From the NCBI GenBank assembly GCA_036802945.1, contig DAIRVG010000004.1, positions 1-64,000 on the forward strand: a stretch of DNA of 64,000 nt, given 5' to 3'. This DNA is from Gp6-AA40 sp036802945 (lineage in GTDB: Bacteria > Acidobacteriota > Vicinamibacteria > Vicinamibacterales > UBA2999). The notes under the pieces were generated by a model that ran no database searches, was not told where the DNA came from, and was given only the letters and a program-made list of their open reading frames with translations. Both the position numbers and the translations under genes were made by a program. How positions within the stretch are numbered: position 1 is the stretch's first letter; every line of letters starts with the position of its first letter. Below are positions 1 through 8,890 of the stretch, one piece after another.

Positions 1-326
1 CGGCGCGGTGGGAAGGCGACACGCTCGTGGTCGACGTGATTTCATTCAACGGTGAAGGATGGCTGGCGAGTCCCCAGGACCGGCCGACGAACGCCAGCAC
101 GGGCGTGTGGTTGACCTCTGACGCGATGCACATCGTCGAGCGGTGGCGTCGCATCGATGCCGACACGCTCGAGTATCAGGCGAGGGTAGAAGATCCGAAA
201 ACGTTGACGATGCCCTGGGAGACCCCGACGGTCACCTTCGAGCGTCAGACGGTCGACAGAATCGAAGAGGTCTTGTGCCGGCCAGAGGATGGCCCGGCGA
301 CCTATCTCGCGCGTCTCGGATCGTGA
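1..326 (+). CDS. C-terminal part of an exported protein of unknown function (5' partial)
   Basis: Only the last 107 codons are present (frame begins at base 3), so the N-terminus is outside the window. The first residues read RWEGDTLVVDVISF. The complete 297-residue exported protein at 48001-48894 carries RWEGDTLVIDSIAF near its C-terminus, followed in both by ER(W/F)-R, L-Y, EDP and PW at similar spacing. The two are therefore paralogues of one uncharacterised family. A DUF6152 gene follows 49 bp downstream, and the 48001 copy also has a DUF6152 neighbour. Role unknown; the partnership suggests a shared periplasmic function. Sure of the coding frame and paralogy, unsure of function. Confidence 0.8.
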   Translation, partial: ARWEGDTLVVDVISFNGEGWLASPQDRPTNASTGVWLTSDAMHIVERWRRIDADTLEYQARVEDPKTLTMPWETPTVTFERQTVDRIEEVLCRPEDGPATYLARLGS

Positions 327-375
327 ATTCATCATCTGGATGGCGAATCGCAGTCGCAGTTTAAGGGAGGCATGT

Positions 376-786
376 ATGGCGTGGAAGGCAGTCGGCATCC
401 TGACGGTGATTCTCGGATTCGTGCCGATGACGGCGCCGCTGTCGGCCCATCATTCGCGTGCGATGTTCGACGTGAACGAGTTGGTGTCCGTCGAAGGGGT
501 GGTCACGAAGGTCGAGTGGAGGAATCCCCACATGTGGGTCACCCTCGACGTGCCGGCTTCCGACGGCAAGACGGAGAGCTGGGGCTTTGAAGGCTCCGGG
601 GCCGCCTCCATGGTCGCGGCCGGGATCTCGCCGCAGATCCTCAAGGTCGGGAATCGGGTCAAGATCATCGCCCATCCTCCACGCGACAAGTCCCAGCACA
701 CGGCCGAGTTCATGGGGATGGAAGTGAACGGCAAGTACTACTCGCGAGGAACGGGTTCCAACATTCGCGGCAAGGAAGATAACTAG
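376..786 (+). CDS. DUF6152 family exported protein
   Basis: 136 residues. The ATG at 376 is preceded by a strong AGGGAGG at 364-370, which decides against upstream starts. Residues 1-24 form a Sec signal peptide ending PLSA, so predicted cleavage leaves a mature protein starting His-His (H25, H26). A conserved NPH motif (H52) lies in the WRNPHMWVTLDV segment. The paralogue at 48908-49315 shows the same arrangement (H24, H25, H52). DUF6152 is a family of unknown function. Two N-terminal histidines plus a distal histidine would suit a metal site, but that is inference. Probably co-transcribed with the partial gene before it. Confidence 0.85.
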   Translation: MAWKAVGILTVILGFVPMTAPLSAHHSRAMFDVNELVSVEGVVTKVEWRNPHMWVTLDVPASDGKTESWGFEGSGAASMVAAGISPQILKVGNRVKIIAHPPRDKSQHTAEFMGMEVNGKYYSRGTGSNIRGKEDN

Positions 787-1081
787 CACTCGTCACATCG
801 CTTGCACAACGGCCTGAGCAAGGGCTCACACCGAAACGCATAAACGGCGCGCCGCGGGCCCGCCTGGTCTGCCGTGTTCAGAGAGACACGGCCGTGTCAC
901 ACGGGACACGGCGCGGAGTTCCGATCTTTCCTCCGCCACCCCTGACCCAAATCGAGAACTGTCTCGGGTTCAATCGATTAGAGGCATTTCTCCTCCCCTC
1001 CCCAGCCTGGCTGTCGGCTTGCCCCAATGCCGTGCGAACGCTCGGCCCCTTCTGAGGCGGCCGACCATAAAGGGAGGACTT
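787..1081. other. Intergenic stretch without a recognised gene
   Basis: About 295 bases between the DUF6152 gene and the TPR lipoprotein. I see no convincing reading frame, RNA or repeat here. It presumably holds the terminator of the first operon and the promoter of the lipoprotein gene. The ribosome-binding site of the lipoprotein gene (AGGGAGGA, 1071-1078) lies at its right edge. Confidence 0.5.
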
Positions 1082-2032
1082 ATGAGATCCAACGGACAGG
1101 TAACGGCGGTGCTGCTTCTCGTGGCATTTGCGGCTGTCGGCTGTTCCAAACGCGGCGATGCGCCACAGACCAAGGCGCAGGACGCGCGAGACTCCGCTCA
1201 GGCGAAGCCTGTCGCGGCGCCAGGCGCCTTCGATGGGAAGGACGAGGAAGGATTCGGCGAGGACGCGACGGCGACGATCTCCGGCCCGGTGTCGTTCGCC
1301 GACGCCGAAGCAGCGTATCAAGCGAAGAACTACAGCGTAGCGACAAAGTTATTCGAGCACTACGCCGGGCAGCGACCCAACAACGCGTGGGGACACTTCA
1401 TGCTCGGGCTGTCGGCGTGGAAGGGTGGCGATCTCACCAAGGCCGAGGAAGCATTCGAGAAGGCGCTGAGCATCGACCCGAATCATGTCAAGAGTCTCGT
1501 GAACCTGAGTCGCGTCCTGATCGATCAGAACCGCATTGACGATGCCCTCGTCAGGCTCACGCATGCGGGCGACATCGATCCCAATTCCACCGACGTTCAG
1601 CGCCTTCTGGGCCGTGCGTACCAAGCCCAGGGGAAGACGGGCGAGGCCGTGGACGCCTATCGTCGCGCGATCGCGCTAGACGAGCAGGACGCCTGGTCGA
1701 TGAACAACCTCGGCCTCCTGTTGCTCGAGCAGCAGCGCGCCGACGAGGCGCTGCCGCTGCTGGCCAAGGCTGTGGAGCTGCGGAAGGACGTGCCGGCGTT
1801 CTACAACAACCTGGGGATGGCGCTCGAGCACGCGGGGCGCTTCGTGGCCGCGGCCACGGCGTACCGCGGCGCACTGACGGCCGACCCCGGTTACGGGAAG
1901 GCGCGAAAGAACCTGGCGCGCGTCGAAGCGGTCAAGGGGAATCGTGAAGAACCGTTCGACCTCGAGGCGACGGCAAAGCGTTCCGTAGACGATCCACAGA
2001 TCTCAGGCGATGAGACGACTGCAGGTCGGTAG
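1082..2032 (+). CDS. Tetratricopeptide-repeat lipoprotein
   Basis: 316 residues. The ATG at 1082 follows AGGGAGGA at 1071-1078. The N-terminus is a lipoprotein signal with lipobox AAVGC (C21), so the protein should be lipid-anchored in the envelope. A polar low-complexity linker (about 22-65) precedes roughly six TPR units (about 70-290), recognisable by repeats such as GHFMLGLSAWKGGDLTKAEE and WSMNNLGLLLLEQQRADEAL. TPR proteins act as scaffolds for protein-protein contacts; the partner is not evident. It stands alone between the DUF6152 operon and the tRNA. Sure of fold and location, function unknown. Confidence 0.85.
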   Translation: MRSNGQVTAVLLLVAFAAVGCSKRGDAPQTKAQDARDSAQAKPVAAPGAFDGKDEEGFGEDATATISGPVSFADAEAAYQAKNYSVATKLFEHYAGQRPNNAWGHFMLGLSAWKGGDLTKAEEAFEKALSIDPNHVKSLVNLSRVLIDQNRIDDALVRLTHAGDIDPNSTDVQRLLGRAYQAQGKTGEAVDAYRRAIALDEQDAWSMNNLGLLLLEQQRADEALPLLAKAVELRKDVPAFYNNLGMALEHAGRFVAAATAYRGALTADPGYGKARKNLARVEAVKGNREEPFDLEATAKRSVDDPQISGDETTAGR

Positions 2033-2098
2033 GCCAAGCTCGGGTCTCGGCCCTGCACGTTTCAGCATTGACGCCGATGCTGACGCGCCAGGGCCAGA

Positions 2099-2150
2099 CC
2101 CTTCGACTCGCTTCGCGCGCTCAGGGCACTCGACTCGGCTTGCCATGAGC
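2099..2150. repeat. Cttcgactcg-type intergenic repeat
   Basis: The stretch contains CTTCGACTCGCTTCGCGCGC, then CTCAGGGC and CACTCGACTCGGC. It resembles in style the cgcgcttcgcgct repeats at 9732-9847 and 20488-20510. It lies in a convergent gap between the lipoprotein gene and the tRNA. Assignment to one family by eye only. Confidence 0.45.
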
Positions 2151-2182
2151 GAGGCTGCAAAAACGCCGGCCGAGTCGAATGG

Positions 2183-2268
2183 TGCCGGAGGTGGGAATCG
2201 AACCCACACGACCCTTTCGAGTCCCAGGATTTTAAGTCCTGTGCGTCTGCCAGTTTCGCCACCCCGGC
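2183..2268 (-). tRNA. trnL: tRNA-Leu (anticodon UAA)
   Basis: Read on the minus strand the gene starts GCCGGGGUGGCG and ends CUCCGGC plus discriminator A. The acceptor stem pairs over 7 bp with one G-U. The anticodon arm is CAGGA-CU-UAA-AA-UCCUG, giving UAA (Leu). A long variable arm (about 15 nt) and the T-arm GUGGG-UUCGAUU-CCCAC complete a class II tRNA. The bases after the discriminator read CC then a further base, so a full CCA is not clearly encoded. Short reading frames over this region are artefacts of the tRNA. Confidence 0.95.
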
Positions 2269-2343
2269 CGACGGAATTATGTCATGCGAACAGAACCACT
2301 ATGACTTCAGTCGTTAGACGCGACACTAGGGTTGGATCGGATC

Positions 2344-3081
2344 TCAGAACGCGAGCAAGGCTGTTGCGCCGGCTGTCACGTACGATCGACGGGCGTTCTC
2401 CTGAAAGTCGAAGCCACCCTCTCTCACAACATACCGGACGTCAAGTCGCAGGCCCGCACCTCTGGCATGGCGCGACTGCGTAAGACCAGGGACCCATTTG
2501 AAGCCAACACCGACTTGATAGATCCCGCCGTTCTCGATCAGCGTTCGATCGGCATTCGCCTGTCGCAGGCGGCCCCCACCGACGATCAGAAAAGGCACGG
2601 TCCGATCGTCGTCGAATCGCAACCCGTTCGCGTAGAGAAGGAGGTTGGCTTCGACGATAGACTGCGTGATCAGGCGCGAGGTGAGCGCCGTGTCTTTAAC
2701 GCCTTCCGCGTCTCCGGTAATCCCGATGCGCAGATCGGGCCGGCCATATTGAAAGCCACCTTCAATGCCGACCATCTGCGACAGATTCGCTCCTACCCAC
2801 GCGTTGAGGCCTGGCGCTCCCGCCATCTGGCTGACGACCTTGAAAAACGGAGACCGCTCGGGGGTACCCGCCTGGTTCGCGGTCATCGTCGCGTCGGCGG
2901 CGCCCAGGTCCGACACGCCGGACCAGCTGATCCCTCCGCCGATTTCGAGCCGTGGCAGGCGCACGGCTGCGCTTCGAGTCTGCGCAGCGAGTGTTGATCC
3001 TTGGACAAGCCACAGCAGCGCGAGCGTGACGACGCCTGAGACACGTCGTACGGTGGCGGTGGCCTGACGGTGGTTCGTCAC
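2344..3081 (-). CDS. Exported beta-barrel-like outer-membrane protein
   Basis: 245 residues from a GTG at 3081 whose first bases overlap the stop of the metalloprotease gene (GTGA, 3078-3081), implying translational coupling. The signal peptide ends around LAAQ. The rest alternates hydrophobic and polar residues with glycines and ends in phenylalanine (ATALLAF), as in outer-membrane beta-barrels; the size suits an 8-stranded barrel. No family recognised with certainty. It is the last gene of the three-gene operon starting at 4627, so it may serve the secretion, anchoring or sensing of the matrixin-type protease. Function inferred only from context. Confidence 0.65.
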   Translation of the reverse strand: MTNHRQATATVRRVSGVVTLALLWLVQGSTLAAQTRSAAVRLPRLEIGGGISWSGVSDLGAADATMTANQAGTPERSPFFKVVSQMAGAPGLNAWVGANLSQMVGIEGGFQYGRPDLRIGITGDAEGVKDTALTSRLITQSIVEANLLLYANGLRFDDDRTVPFLIVGGGRLRQANADRTLIENGGIYQVGVGFKWVPGLTQSRHARGAGLRLDVRYVVREGGFDFQENARRSYVTAGATALLAF

Positions 3082-4079
3082 TTCGGTTGAACCTGAATCT
3101 CCACTGCGGGAGTGCCAGACCCTGGCGGGACGATGATCGCGCCGAAGTAGGCGGTTTTGAAGCTCACATCAACCATCTCGCCGTCGTGAAAGAAACTGTC
3201 CAGATCCCCATCATCGATTGGCTCGACTCGCAGAATATGGAGGCCGGGCTGCAAGCCACCTATGTCGAACTCTCCCTGGTTGTTCAAGGAGAATCCCGCA
3301 ATCAGGAATCCGGTTTGTGGGTTGAAGGCCACCACGTGAGCGCCCAGAACGCCGCGGTCGCCTTGTCTCACTCGTCCGTGAATGGCGCCCGACCGCTCGC
3401 GCGAGTTGGCATCCGGATACAGCTCCGAGACTCCCGCGACGTCGTCCGCCTTGAGCCTTCGTCCCTCGATGGTACCGGCATCAAAGGCAATCGGAAACAT
3501 GACGGCCTCGGCTGATGTAACCCGCTCGGCCCTGTTCCGCACTTCAACATTGCCGAGCCCCGAATGACCGAGGCCGAGCACGTGCCCGATTTCGTGTACG
3601 GCGACCGACTCCAGGTCGAACTTGCCTGCTTCGCCGTTCGCCGCCACGGACCACGGGCTCTGACTGTTGAAGAACACGTCTGACTCGAGGATCTCGCCCG
3701 TCTGCTCATCGAGAACGAATACCGTGGCCCCGAGCACACCCTGCAGGTCCGGCCTGTCGAGAAAACCCAGCGTCGTCAAGCCGTCCTCGTCCCCGGGCCT
3801 CGCGGCCGTAAACCCGACGAACTGAAAAGTGATCGAGGCCGTCGCGACGTCCTCCCACGCGCGAAACGCCCGATTGACCGCTGCTTGAAGTTGGGAGGAC
3901 GTCAGCCCGGGGACGCCCCGATCGGACACGAAATACCTCACGGGGACCTTTTTCCACTTGATGTCGATCCGGCGGCCGCCCACTTGTTCATCCAGCTTGA
4001 GGTAGGTTTCAGCCGGCTGGCTGAGCAGGCACGTGAATGCCAGGCAAGCAAGGACGAAAACCGCGGCACGCCCGTTCAT
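3078..4079 (-). CDS. Secreted matrixin-type zinc metalloprotease with C-terminal carboxypeptidase-regulatory-like domain
   Basis: 333 residues. The ATG at 4079 overlaps the upstream stop (ATGA, 4076-4079) and has GGAGGAGGG just before it, which sets this start. Signal peptide about 1-22. The catalytic domain (about 45-215) holds HEIGHVLGLGH at 162-172, the three-His zinc motif with catalytic Glu163, followed by AVMFP (Met194) as the expected Met-turn. Residues about 220-333 (GRVRQGDRGVLGAHVVAFNP onward) look like a beta-sandwich of carboxypeptidase-regulatory type, possibly a substrate or wall-binding module. Matrixins cleave proteins outside the cell. Middle gene of the operon with the 183-residue protein and the barrel protein. 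Confidence 0.88.
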   Translation of the reverse strand: MNGRAAVFVLACLAFTCLLSQPAETYLKLDEQVGGRRIDIKWKKVPVRYFVSDRGVPGLTSSQLQAAVNRAFRAWEDVATASITFQFVGFTAARPGDEDGLTTLGFLDRPDLQGVLGATVFVLDEQTGEILESDVFFNSQSPWSVAANGEAGKFDLESVAVHEIGHVLGLGHSGLGNVEVRNRAERVTSAEAVMFPIAFDAGTIEGRRLKADDVAGVSELYPDANSRERSGAIHGRVRQGDRGVLGAHVVAFNPQTGFLIAGFSLNNQGEFDIGGLQPGLHILRVEPIDDGDLDSFFHDGEMVDVSFKTAYFGAIIVPPGSGTPAVEIQVQPK

Positions 4080-4627
4080 CGACCCTCCTCCCCAAGATTC
4101 CGTATGCGAACCGCGAAGTCGTTGAGGGACATCCGACCCCTTTGAGGATCTCCGCGAACGACCGCGTGCCACTCTAGTGCGCCCGTGAAGAGCGGCACAG
4201 GAGCGATCATCCGTTCCCCAGAAATCGGTTCACGTACGACACGGAAGACGCCCTGGCCCAGTCGCAGCACGTACGGAATGGACGGTCCTCTGGCGCTGAG
4301 AAACAGCACGACTTCCTCGCCCTCTGTGAAGCGTGGCGCACCGACGACGATGCTGCGATAACGGCCGAGCGTGCCTCCGGGGACGAGCAATGTCACCTCA
4401 GGTCCGAGATCGCCTTTCAGATACCTATCGACGCGGAGGGTGACCAGGGTCTCGATCCTCAAACGGTCGCCGCTCTGACGGGCTCGAACGCTTAGCACTT
4501 GCCCGTAGGCGATCGCTTGCGACGCGCGGACGAGTTCGCTGAACTCGATGGGCGTCAGCACGGTTGCCCCTGCGTCGCCCGGCAGGAGCGTTACCAGCAC
4601 GAAAACGGCCGCAACTATTCGGCTCAT
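4076..4627 (-). CDS. Small exported protein of unknown function, first gene of the matrixin operon
   Basis: 183 residues from ATG 4627. Upstream in-frame codons exist but have no signal-like character, while MSRIVAAVFVLVTLLPG is a typical signal peptide ending near GDAGA. The mature part has an all-beta look (QAIAYGQVLSVRARQ, VTLLVPGGTLGRYRSIVVGA, EGEEVVLFLS) and no cysteine. Comparable proteins often precede matrixin genes in acidobacteria and myxobacteria (recollection, not searched). A pro-peptide-like, chaperone or inhibitor role for the neighbouring protease is possible. No clear Shine-Dalgarno. The 157-bp gap to the divergent gene at 4785 should contain both promoters. Confidence 0.7.
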   Translation of the reverse strand: MSRIVAAVFVLVTLLPGDAGATVLTPIEFSELVRASQAIAYGQVLSVRARQSGDRLRIETLVTLRVDRYLKGDLGPEVTLLVPGGTLGRYRSIVVGAPRFTEGEEVVLFLSARGPSIPYVLRLGQGVFRVVREPISGERMIAPVPLFTGALEWHAVVRGDPQRGRMSLNDFAVRIRNLGEEGR

Positions 4628-4784
4628 TATGCGGACAGTGTAACTGAATGCGTTGAATTGAAAGATTCTGCTGGAACGCCCGATCTCAAGCAGAAAGTCA
4701 TTCGCCCGGGCGACTGAGTTCGACCAATCTCTCCCGCATGAACGCTGATGCACCGTGGGCGCCGATTCATGCAACCGAGGTACG

Positions 4785-6188
4785 ATGACCGGTGTCATGA
4801 CGCTCATTTCGCGGCGCGCGATCTTCGAGGCCCTGATAGTCAACGTACTCGGCACGCGTCCCGTCTTTGGGCAAACCCGCGTCCTGTCAAAACCAAGACC
4901 GCTGGCAAAAGACGCCGTGACGCACGACTGGACCGCCTTTCTTGGGCCGACGCACAACGCGACATCGACCGAGACGAGGCTGAGTCGAACCCTGCCGCCT
5001 CCGCTGATCTGGGAGTTCACCAGGGGCACCGGCTACGCATCGCCGGCGATCGCAGGCGAGCGGCTCGTCTTTCTCCATCGCTTGGGCGACGAAGAGATCG
5101 TGGAGTGCCTGCATGCAGAGACGGGCGCGACCAACTGGCAGTTCCGCTATCACACCGATTTCGAAGATCGTTACGGATACAACAACGGCCCGCGATCGAG
5201 TCCGGTCATCGATGCCGCGCGAGTGTACTCGGCGGGCGCGCAAGGGCAACTGCATTGCCTCGACCTGGGAACGGGAAAAGTGATTTGGAAACGCGACCTG
5301 GAAATAGAGTATCGGGTCGCTCAGGATTTTTTCGGGACGGCTTCGACGCCCCTGATTGAGGGCCAGCTGTTGATCGTGAATGTCGGCGCGCCCGGCGGGC
5401 CGTGCGTCGTCGGGTTCGACAAGACGACCGGACGCGAGGTATGGCGGGCCGGCAAGGAGTGGGGGCCGAGCTACGCCTCGCCGGTTCCTGCGGTGGTCCA
5501 CGGAAGGCGGCGCGTCTTCGTCTTTGCTGGAGGCGAATCGAATCCGCCGAGCGGCGGACTGATGTCGATCGATCCATCGACCGGTCGGGTCGATTTTGCC
5601 TTTCCGTGGCGCAGCCGCTCGTACGAGTCCGTCAATGCATCCTGTCCCGTCGTCTTCGAGAACAAGGTGTTTGTCTCGGCGAGCTATCGAACTGGAGGCG
5701 CGCTGGTCGAGATTCGGCCGGACTTCTCTCACAGGCAGATGTGGACGACGCAGGAGTTTGGACTGCATTTCAACACGCCTGTGCATAAGAATGGCTATCT
5801 GTACGGGTTTGATGGACGGAACGAGCCCGACGCATCGCTCGCGTGCGTCGACGCGGCAAGCGGCAAAGTCGTGTGGCGCGAAACGCCCGAATGGACGGAG
5901 ACGATCGAGGTCCGCGGTCAGCGCCAACAACAGCTCGTCGGGACCTATCGAGGGTCGTTGCTGGCCGTCGATGGTCACTTCCTGTGTCTCGGCGAGCTCG
6001 GGCACCTGCTCTGGATGGATCTCACGCCGAAGGGATATAAGGAGGTGTCGCGTACGAGGCTGTTCGCGGCGCACGAGTCGTGGGGACTGCCGGTGCTGAG
6101 CCGCGGCCTGCTGTACGTCGCGCAGAACGCACGGGATACTCTGACTGGCGCTCGCCCGCGGCTGCTCTGTTACGACCTGCGGGCGTAA
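4785..6188 (+). CDS. Exported PQQ-like beta-propeller repeat protein
   Basis: 467 residues. ATG 4785 has GAGG a few bases upstream; ATG 4797 is an alternative. The start region contains SRRAIF, a weak Tat-like motif, then a short hydrophobic run to about VFGQ. The body consists of PQQ-like/YVTN propeller blades, seen as recurrent SPVIDAARVYSAGAQGQLHCLD, TGKVIWKRD, TTGREVWRAG and ASGKVVWRE signatures. No haem motif and no obvious quinoprotein dehydrogenase disulphide (vicinal Cys) is visible. It is therefore more likely a structural or binding propeller (BamB-like or pyrrolo-quinoline-repeat family) than an alcohol dehydrogenase. Substrate unknown. Confidence 0.8.
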   Translation: MTGVMTLISRRAIFEALIVNVLGTRPVFGQTRVLSKPRPLAKDAVTHDWTAFLGPTHNATSTETRLSRTLPPPLIWEFTRGTGYASPAIAGERLVFLHRLGDEEIVECLHAETGATNWQFRYHTDFEDRYGYNNGPRSSPVIDAARVYSAGAQGQLHCLDLGTGKVIWKRDLEIEYRVAQDFFGTASTPLIEGQLLIVNVGAPGGPCVVGFDKTTGREVWRAGKEWGPSYASPVPAVVHGRRRVFVFAGGESNPPSGGLMSIDPSTGRVDFAFPWRSRSYESVNASCPVVFENKVFVSASYRTGGALVEIRPDFSHRQMWTTQEFGLHFNTPVHKNGYLYGFDGRNEPDASLACVDAASGKVVWRETPEWTETIEVRGQRQQQLVGTYRGSLLAVDGHFLCLGELGHLLWMDLTPKGYKEVSRTRLFAAHESWGLPVLSRGLLYVAQNARDTLTGARPRLLCYDLRA

Positions 6189-6317
6189 GCCCTACCACTC
6201 AACGATCAGTTACTATCTAGCTACACCAGTACACAGAAACCCGCTAACCTGCTGACGGTAAACGACTCAGCGTTGTCCGTCGTAGAAACGGTCTAGACCG
6301 AGGGAATCCCAAACCTG

Positions 6318-8582
6318 ATGAGACCTGCTTCTTTCAATCTGACGCCACTTTTCTGCCTTTTCGTCAGTACGCTCCTTACAGCAACCGTCGTTGCAGCCCA
6401 GGAACCGACACAAGGGTCCTCCGAGCGCCGGACGATCGTCGCCGAGCGGCTCACGGTCAGCGAATCGATCACGCTCGATGGCCAGCTCGATGAAGCCGTG
6501 TGGCGCAGGGCTCAAATGGCTTCCGACTTCAGACAGATCGATCCGGACAACGGGATGCCCGCAACGGAGTCGACCGAGGTCCGTATCGCGTTTGACTCGA
6601 ACACAATGTATCTGGGCGTGATCGCCCACGACTCTGAGGGCTCGCGCGGGTTGACCCGGTATCAGAAGCGGCGCGACGAGTACCTGCAATCGGACGACAA
6701 GGTCGTGTGGACGATCGACACGTTCCTCGACGGACGTAGCGGCTACTTTTTCGAAACGAATCCGTCCGGCGCGATGTCGGATGCGCTCATCGGCACCACC
6801 GGCCAGAACCGGCAATGGGACGGCATCTGGGACGAGCGCGTGAGTCGCAACGCGAACGGGTGGGCTTTCGAAGTCGCGATCCCGTTTCGGACGCTGAACT
6901 TCAATCCGAACAGCGATACGTGGGGCTTCAACATCTCGCGCAGCATCTCGCGGAAGAACGAAAACACGATCTGGATGGGTTGGGCCCGCAACCAGGGCAT
7001 CCAGCGGATGACCAACGCGGGGCAGATCACCGGCCTCACCAACGTCACACAGGGACACGGCCTCGACATCAAGCCGTACATCCTGGGCACCGCGCAGGAT
7101 GCCCCACTCCGAAACCAGAAGCTGGGGGGCGACGGACAGGCCGGCGTTGATCTCTTCTTCAACCCGACCCCGGCGCTGCGCACGAACCTGACCCTCAATA
7201 CTGACTTCGCGCAGACCGAGGTCGATCAGCGGCAGGTCAACCTCACGCGTTTCTCGCTGCTCTATCCCGAGAAACGGGACTTCTTCCTCGACGGCTCGAC
7301 TTTCTTCGACTTCGCGAGCCCCGGCGCCAGCGGCAGCGGGAATTTCCGTGCCGCGGACACCGGCAGCGACCTCATCATCAACCCGTTCTTCAGTCGCCGC
7401 ATTGGTCTAAGCGACACCGGCGACCCGCAGAAAATCCTGTACGGAACGAAGGCCACTGGGCAGCTTGGCGGCGAGGACGTCGGTGTGCTTCACGTACGGA
7501 CGGGCGACGACAACCAGCTGATTGGCGAGGACTTCACGGCGGCGCGGCTGAAGCACCGCCTGTTCCAGCAGTCATACGTCGGCGCCATGTATACGCGACG
7601 CGATCCGGGCGCGAGCGGGCTCGACGCGCGCCACACCATGGGCCTCGACTTCCGCCTGGCAACCTCAACATTCCGTAGGGACCAGAACCTGTCGGTGAAC
7701 GGCTGGTACATCAACGGCACGCAGCCGGGCATCACCAAGGGAACGGAGGCATACGGCGCCAGCCTCGGCTTACCAAACGACAAGTGGAACCTCAATTTCG
7801 ACGTGCGCTCGGTCGGCGAGAACTTCAACCCGGCGGTCGGCTTCGTCACGCGGAACGCCTATCGCCGCTACGTGCCGATGGTGACGTACAGCCCGCGTCC
7901 GGCCAACAACACGGTCGTGCGCCAGTTCAACTTCAAGGTTCTCGGTGATGTGCAGACGACGCTCGACAATACGAAAATCGCGAGCAACCTCACGATTCAG
8001 CCGTTTCAGGTCGAGTTGGCAGCGGGCGACCAGTTCGGCGCTCAAATCATGCCGCGCAGCGAACGGCTCGACTCACCCTTCAGCATCAACATCTCCCCCG
8101 GGCGTCGCGTAACGCTACCGATTGGCGCCCGCTACGACTTCCTCCGTTACCAGGTCAACTGGCGGACGGCCAACCGTCGCAAGGTCGCGTTCGAAGGGCG
8201 GTACGAGGCGGGCGATTTTTATGGAGGCACGCGCGACGAGTTCGTCACCAACATCACGTTCAGAATCCTGCCGGGCATCTTCGTCTACACCGCCGCGGAA
8301 CTGAATAAGATCACGCTGGCGCAGGCCTCGTTCACCACGCGCCTGTTCCGCGTCGTCCCCGAGCTGCAGTTCACGCCGTTTCTGACCTGGGTCAATAACG
8401 TTCAGTACGACACGGTGAGCGGCGTCGCCGGATGGCAGTCGCGATTCCGATGGATTGTGAAGCCCGGTAACGATATTTACGTCGTCTACACCCACAACTG
8501 GCTGGACGATCCGCTGCTGGCGCAATTCGCCACGCAGGATCGCCGGCTGTCGACGAAGGCTCTTTACACCTATCGTTTTTAG
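6318..8582 (+). CDS. DUF5916 / CBM9-domain outer-membrane protein
   Basis: 754 residues from ATG 6318. Signal peptide 1-28 (TATVVAAQ). Residues about 45-240 form a carbohydrate-binding-family-9-like beta-sandwich, with ITLDGQLDEAVWRRA at its start as is usual for this family. From about 250 onward a DUF5916 beta-barrel-like region (LNTDFAQTEVDQRQVNLTRF, YPEKRDFFLDGSTFFDF) runs to the terminal YRF. The final aromatic residue and the Asp/aromatic alternation fit an outer-membrane barrel. Such proteins are thought to bind or import glycan-related ligands; the ligand is unknown. Followed by a long repeat-containing gap. Confidence 0.85.
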   Translation: MRPASFNLTPLFCLFVSTLLTATVVAAQEPTQGSSERRTIVAERLTVSESITLDGQLDEAVWRRAQMASDFRQIDPDNGMPATESTEVRIAFDSNTMYLGVIAHDSEGSRGLTRYQKRRDEYLQSDDKVVWTIDTFLDGRSGYFFETNPSGAMSDALIGTTGQNRQWDGIWDERVSRNANGWAFEVAIPFRTLNFNPNSDTWGFNISRSISRKNENTIWMGWARNQGIQRMTNAGQITGLTNVTQGHGLDIKPYILGTAQDAPLRNQKLGGDGQAGVDLFFNPTPALRTNLTLNTDFAQTEVDQRQVNLTRFSLLYPEKRDFFLDGSTFFDFASPGASGSGNFRAADTGSDLIINPFFSRRIGLSDTGDPQKILYGTKATGQLGGEDVGVLHVRTGDDNQLIGEDFTAARLKHRLFQQSYVGAMYTRRDPGASGLDARHTMGLDFRLATSTFRRDQNLSVNGWYINGTQPGITKGTEAYGASLGLPNDKWNLNFDVRSVGENFNPAVGFVTRNAYRRYVPMVTYSPRPANNTVVRQFNFKVLGDVQTTLDNTKIASNLTIQPFQVELAAGDQFGAQIMPRSERLDSPFSINISPGRRVTLPIGARYDFLRYQVNWRTANRRKVAFEGRYEAGDFYGGTRDEFVTNITFRILPGIFVYTAAELNKITLAQASFTTRLFRVVPELQFTPFLTWVNNVQYDTVSGVAGWQSRFRWIVKPGNDIYVVYTHNWLDDPLLAQFATQDRRLSTKALYTYRF

Positions 8583-8838
8583 GCCGTATTTGCGGGGGTG
8601 CCCCGCCATATCTGTAGGGCGAGCCTTATCTGGCTGCCCAAAGATCTTAGCCCGTTACGCTCAGATTTGTACCGCCGGCCGGACCCGGTATGCTGGATGG
8701 AGCGTCGCTGCACTGCGCTCGTCGAAGAGCCACTCAGCGAGGCATCAGCTTGCCAGGTGAACGAGTCAGGCGCGCCAACGCCTTCTCCTCGGGCCACACA
8801 CCCTCATACCGTGTCAGCCTTCACCTGGCCGGCCCAGC

Positions 8839-8859
8839 CGGCGGCTTCACGCCGCCGGC
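8839..8859. repeat. GC-rich hairpin
   Basis: Stem CCGGCGGC / GCCGCCGG around a short TTCAC loop. It is similar in design to the GGCGGAC-loop-GTCCGCC hairpins elsewhere in the window. Confidence 0.55.
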
Positions 8860-8890
8860 TGTCGGCCGTTTCAACCACTAAATGAATCCT

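Noticed and set aside
2062..2262. A short minus-strand frame beginning MAKLADAQDLKSW
   Set aside because: It is the translation of the tRNA-Leu gene, a well-known annotation artefact.
4887..6074. A 395-codon open frame on the minus strand opposite the PQQ-like gene, and similar long antisense frames elsewhere (for example 14120-15403, 17381-18358, 23692-25182)
   Set aside because: They lie opposite strongly supported genes, have no signal, motif or ribosome-binding site, and are expected from GC-rich codon use.
4785..6188. Quinoprotein alcohol dehydrogenase
   Set aside because: No vicinal cysteines, no cytochrome domain and short length. Only generic PQQ-like propeller repeats are visible.
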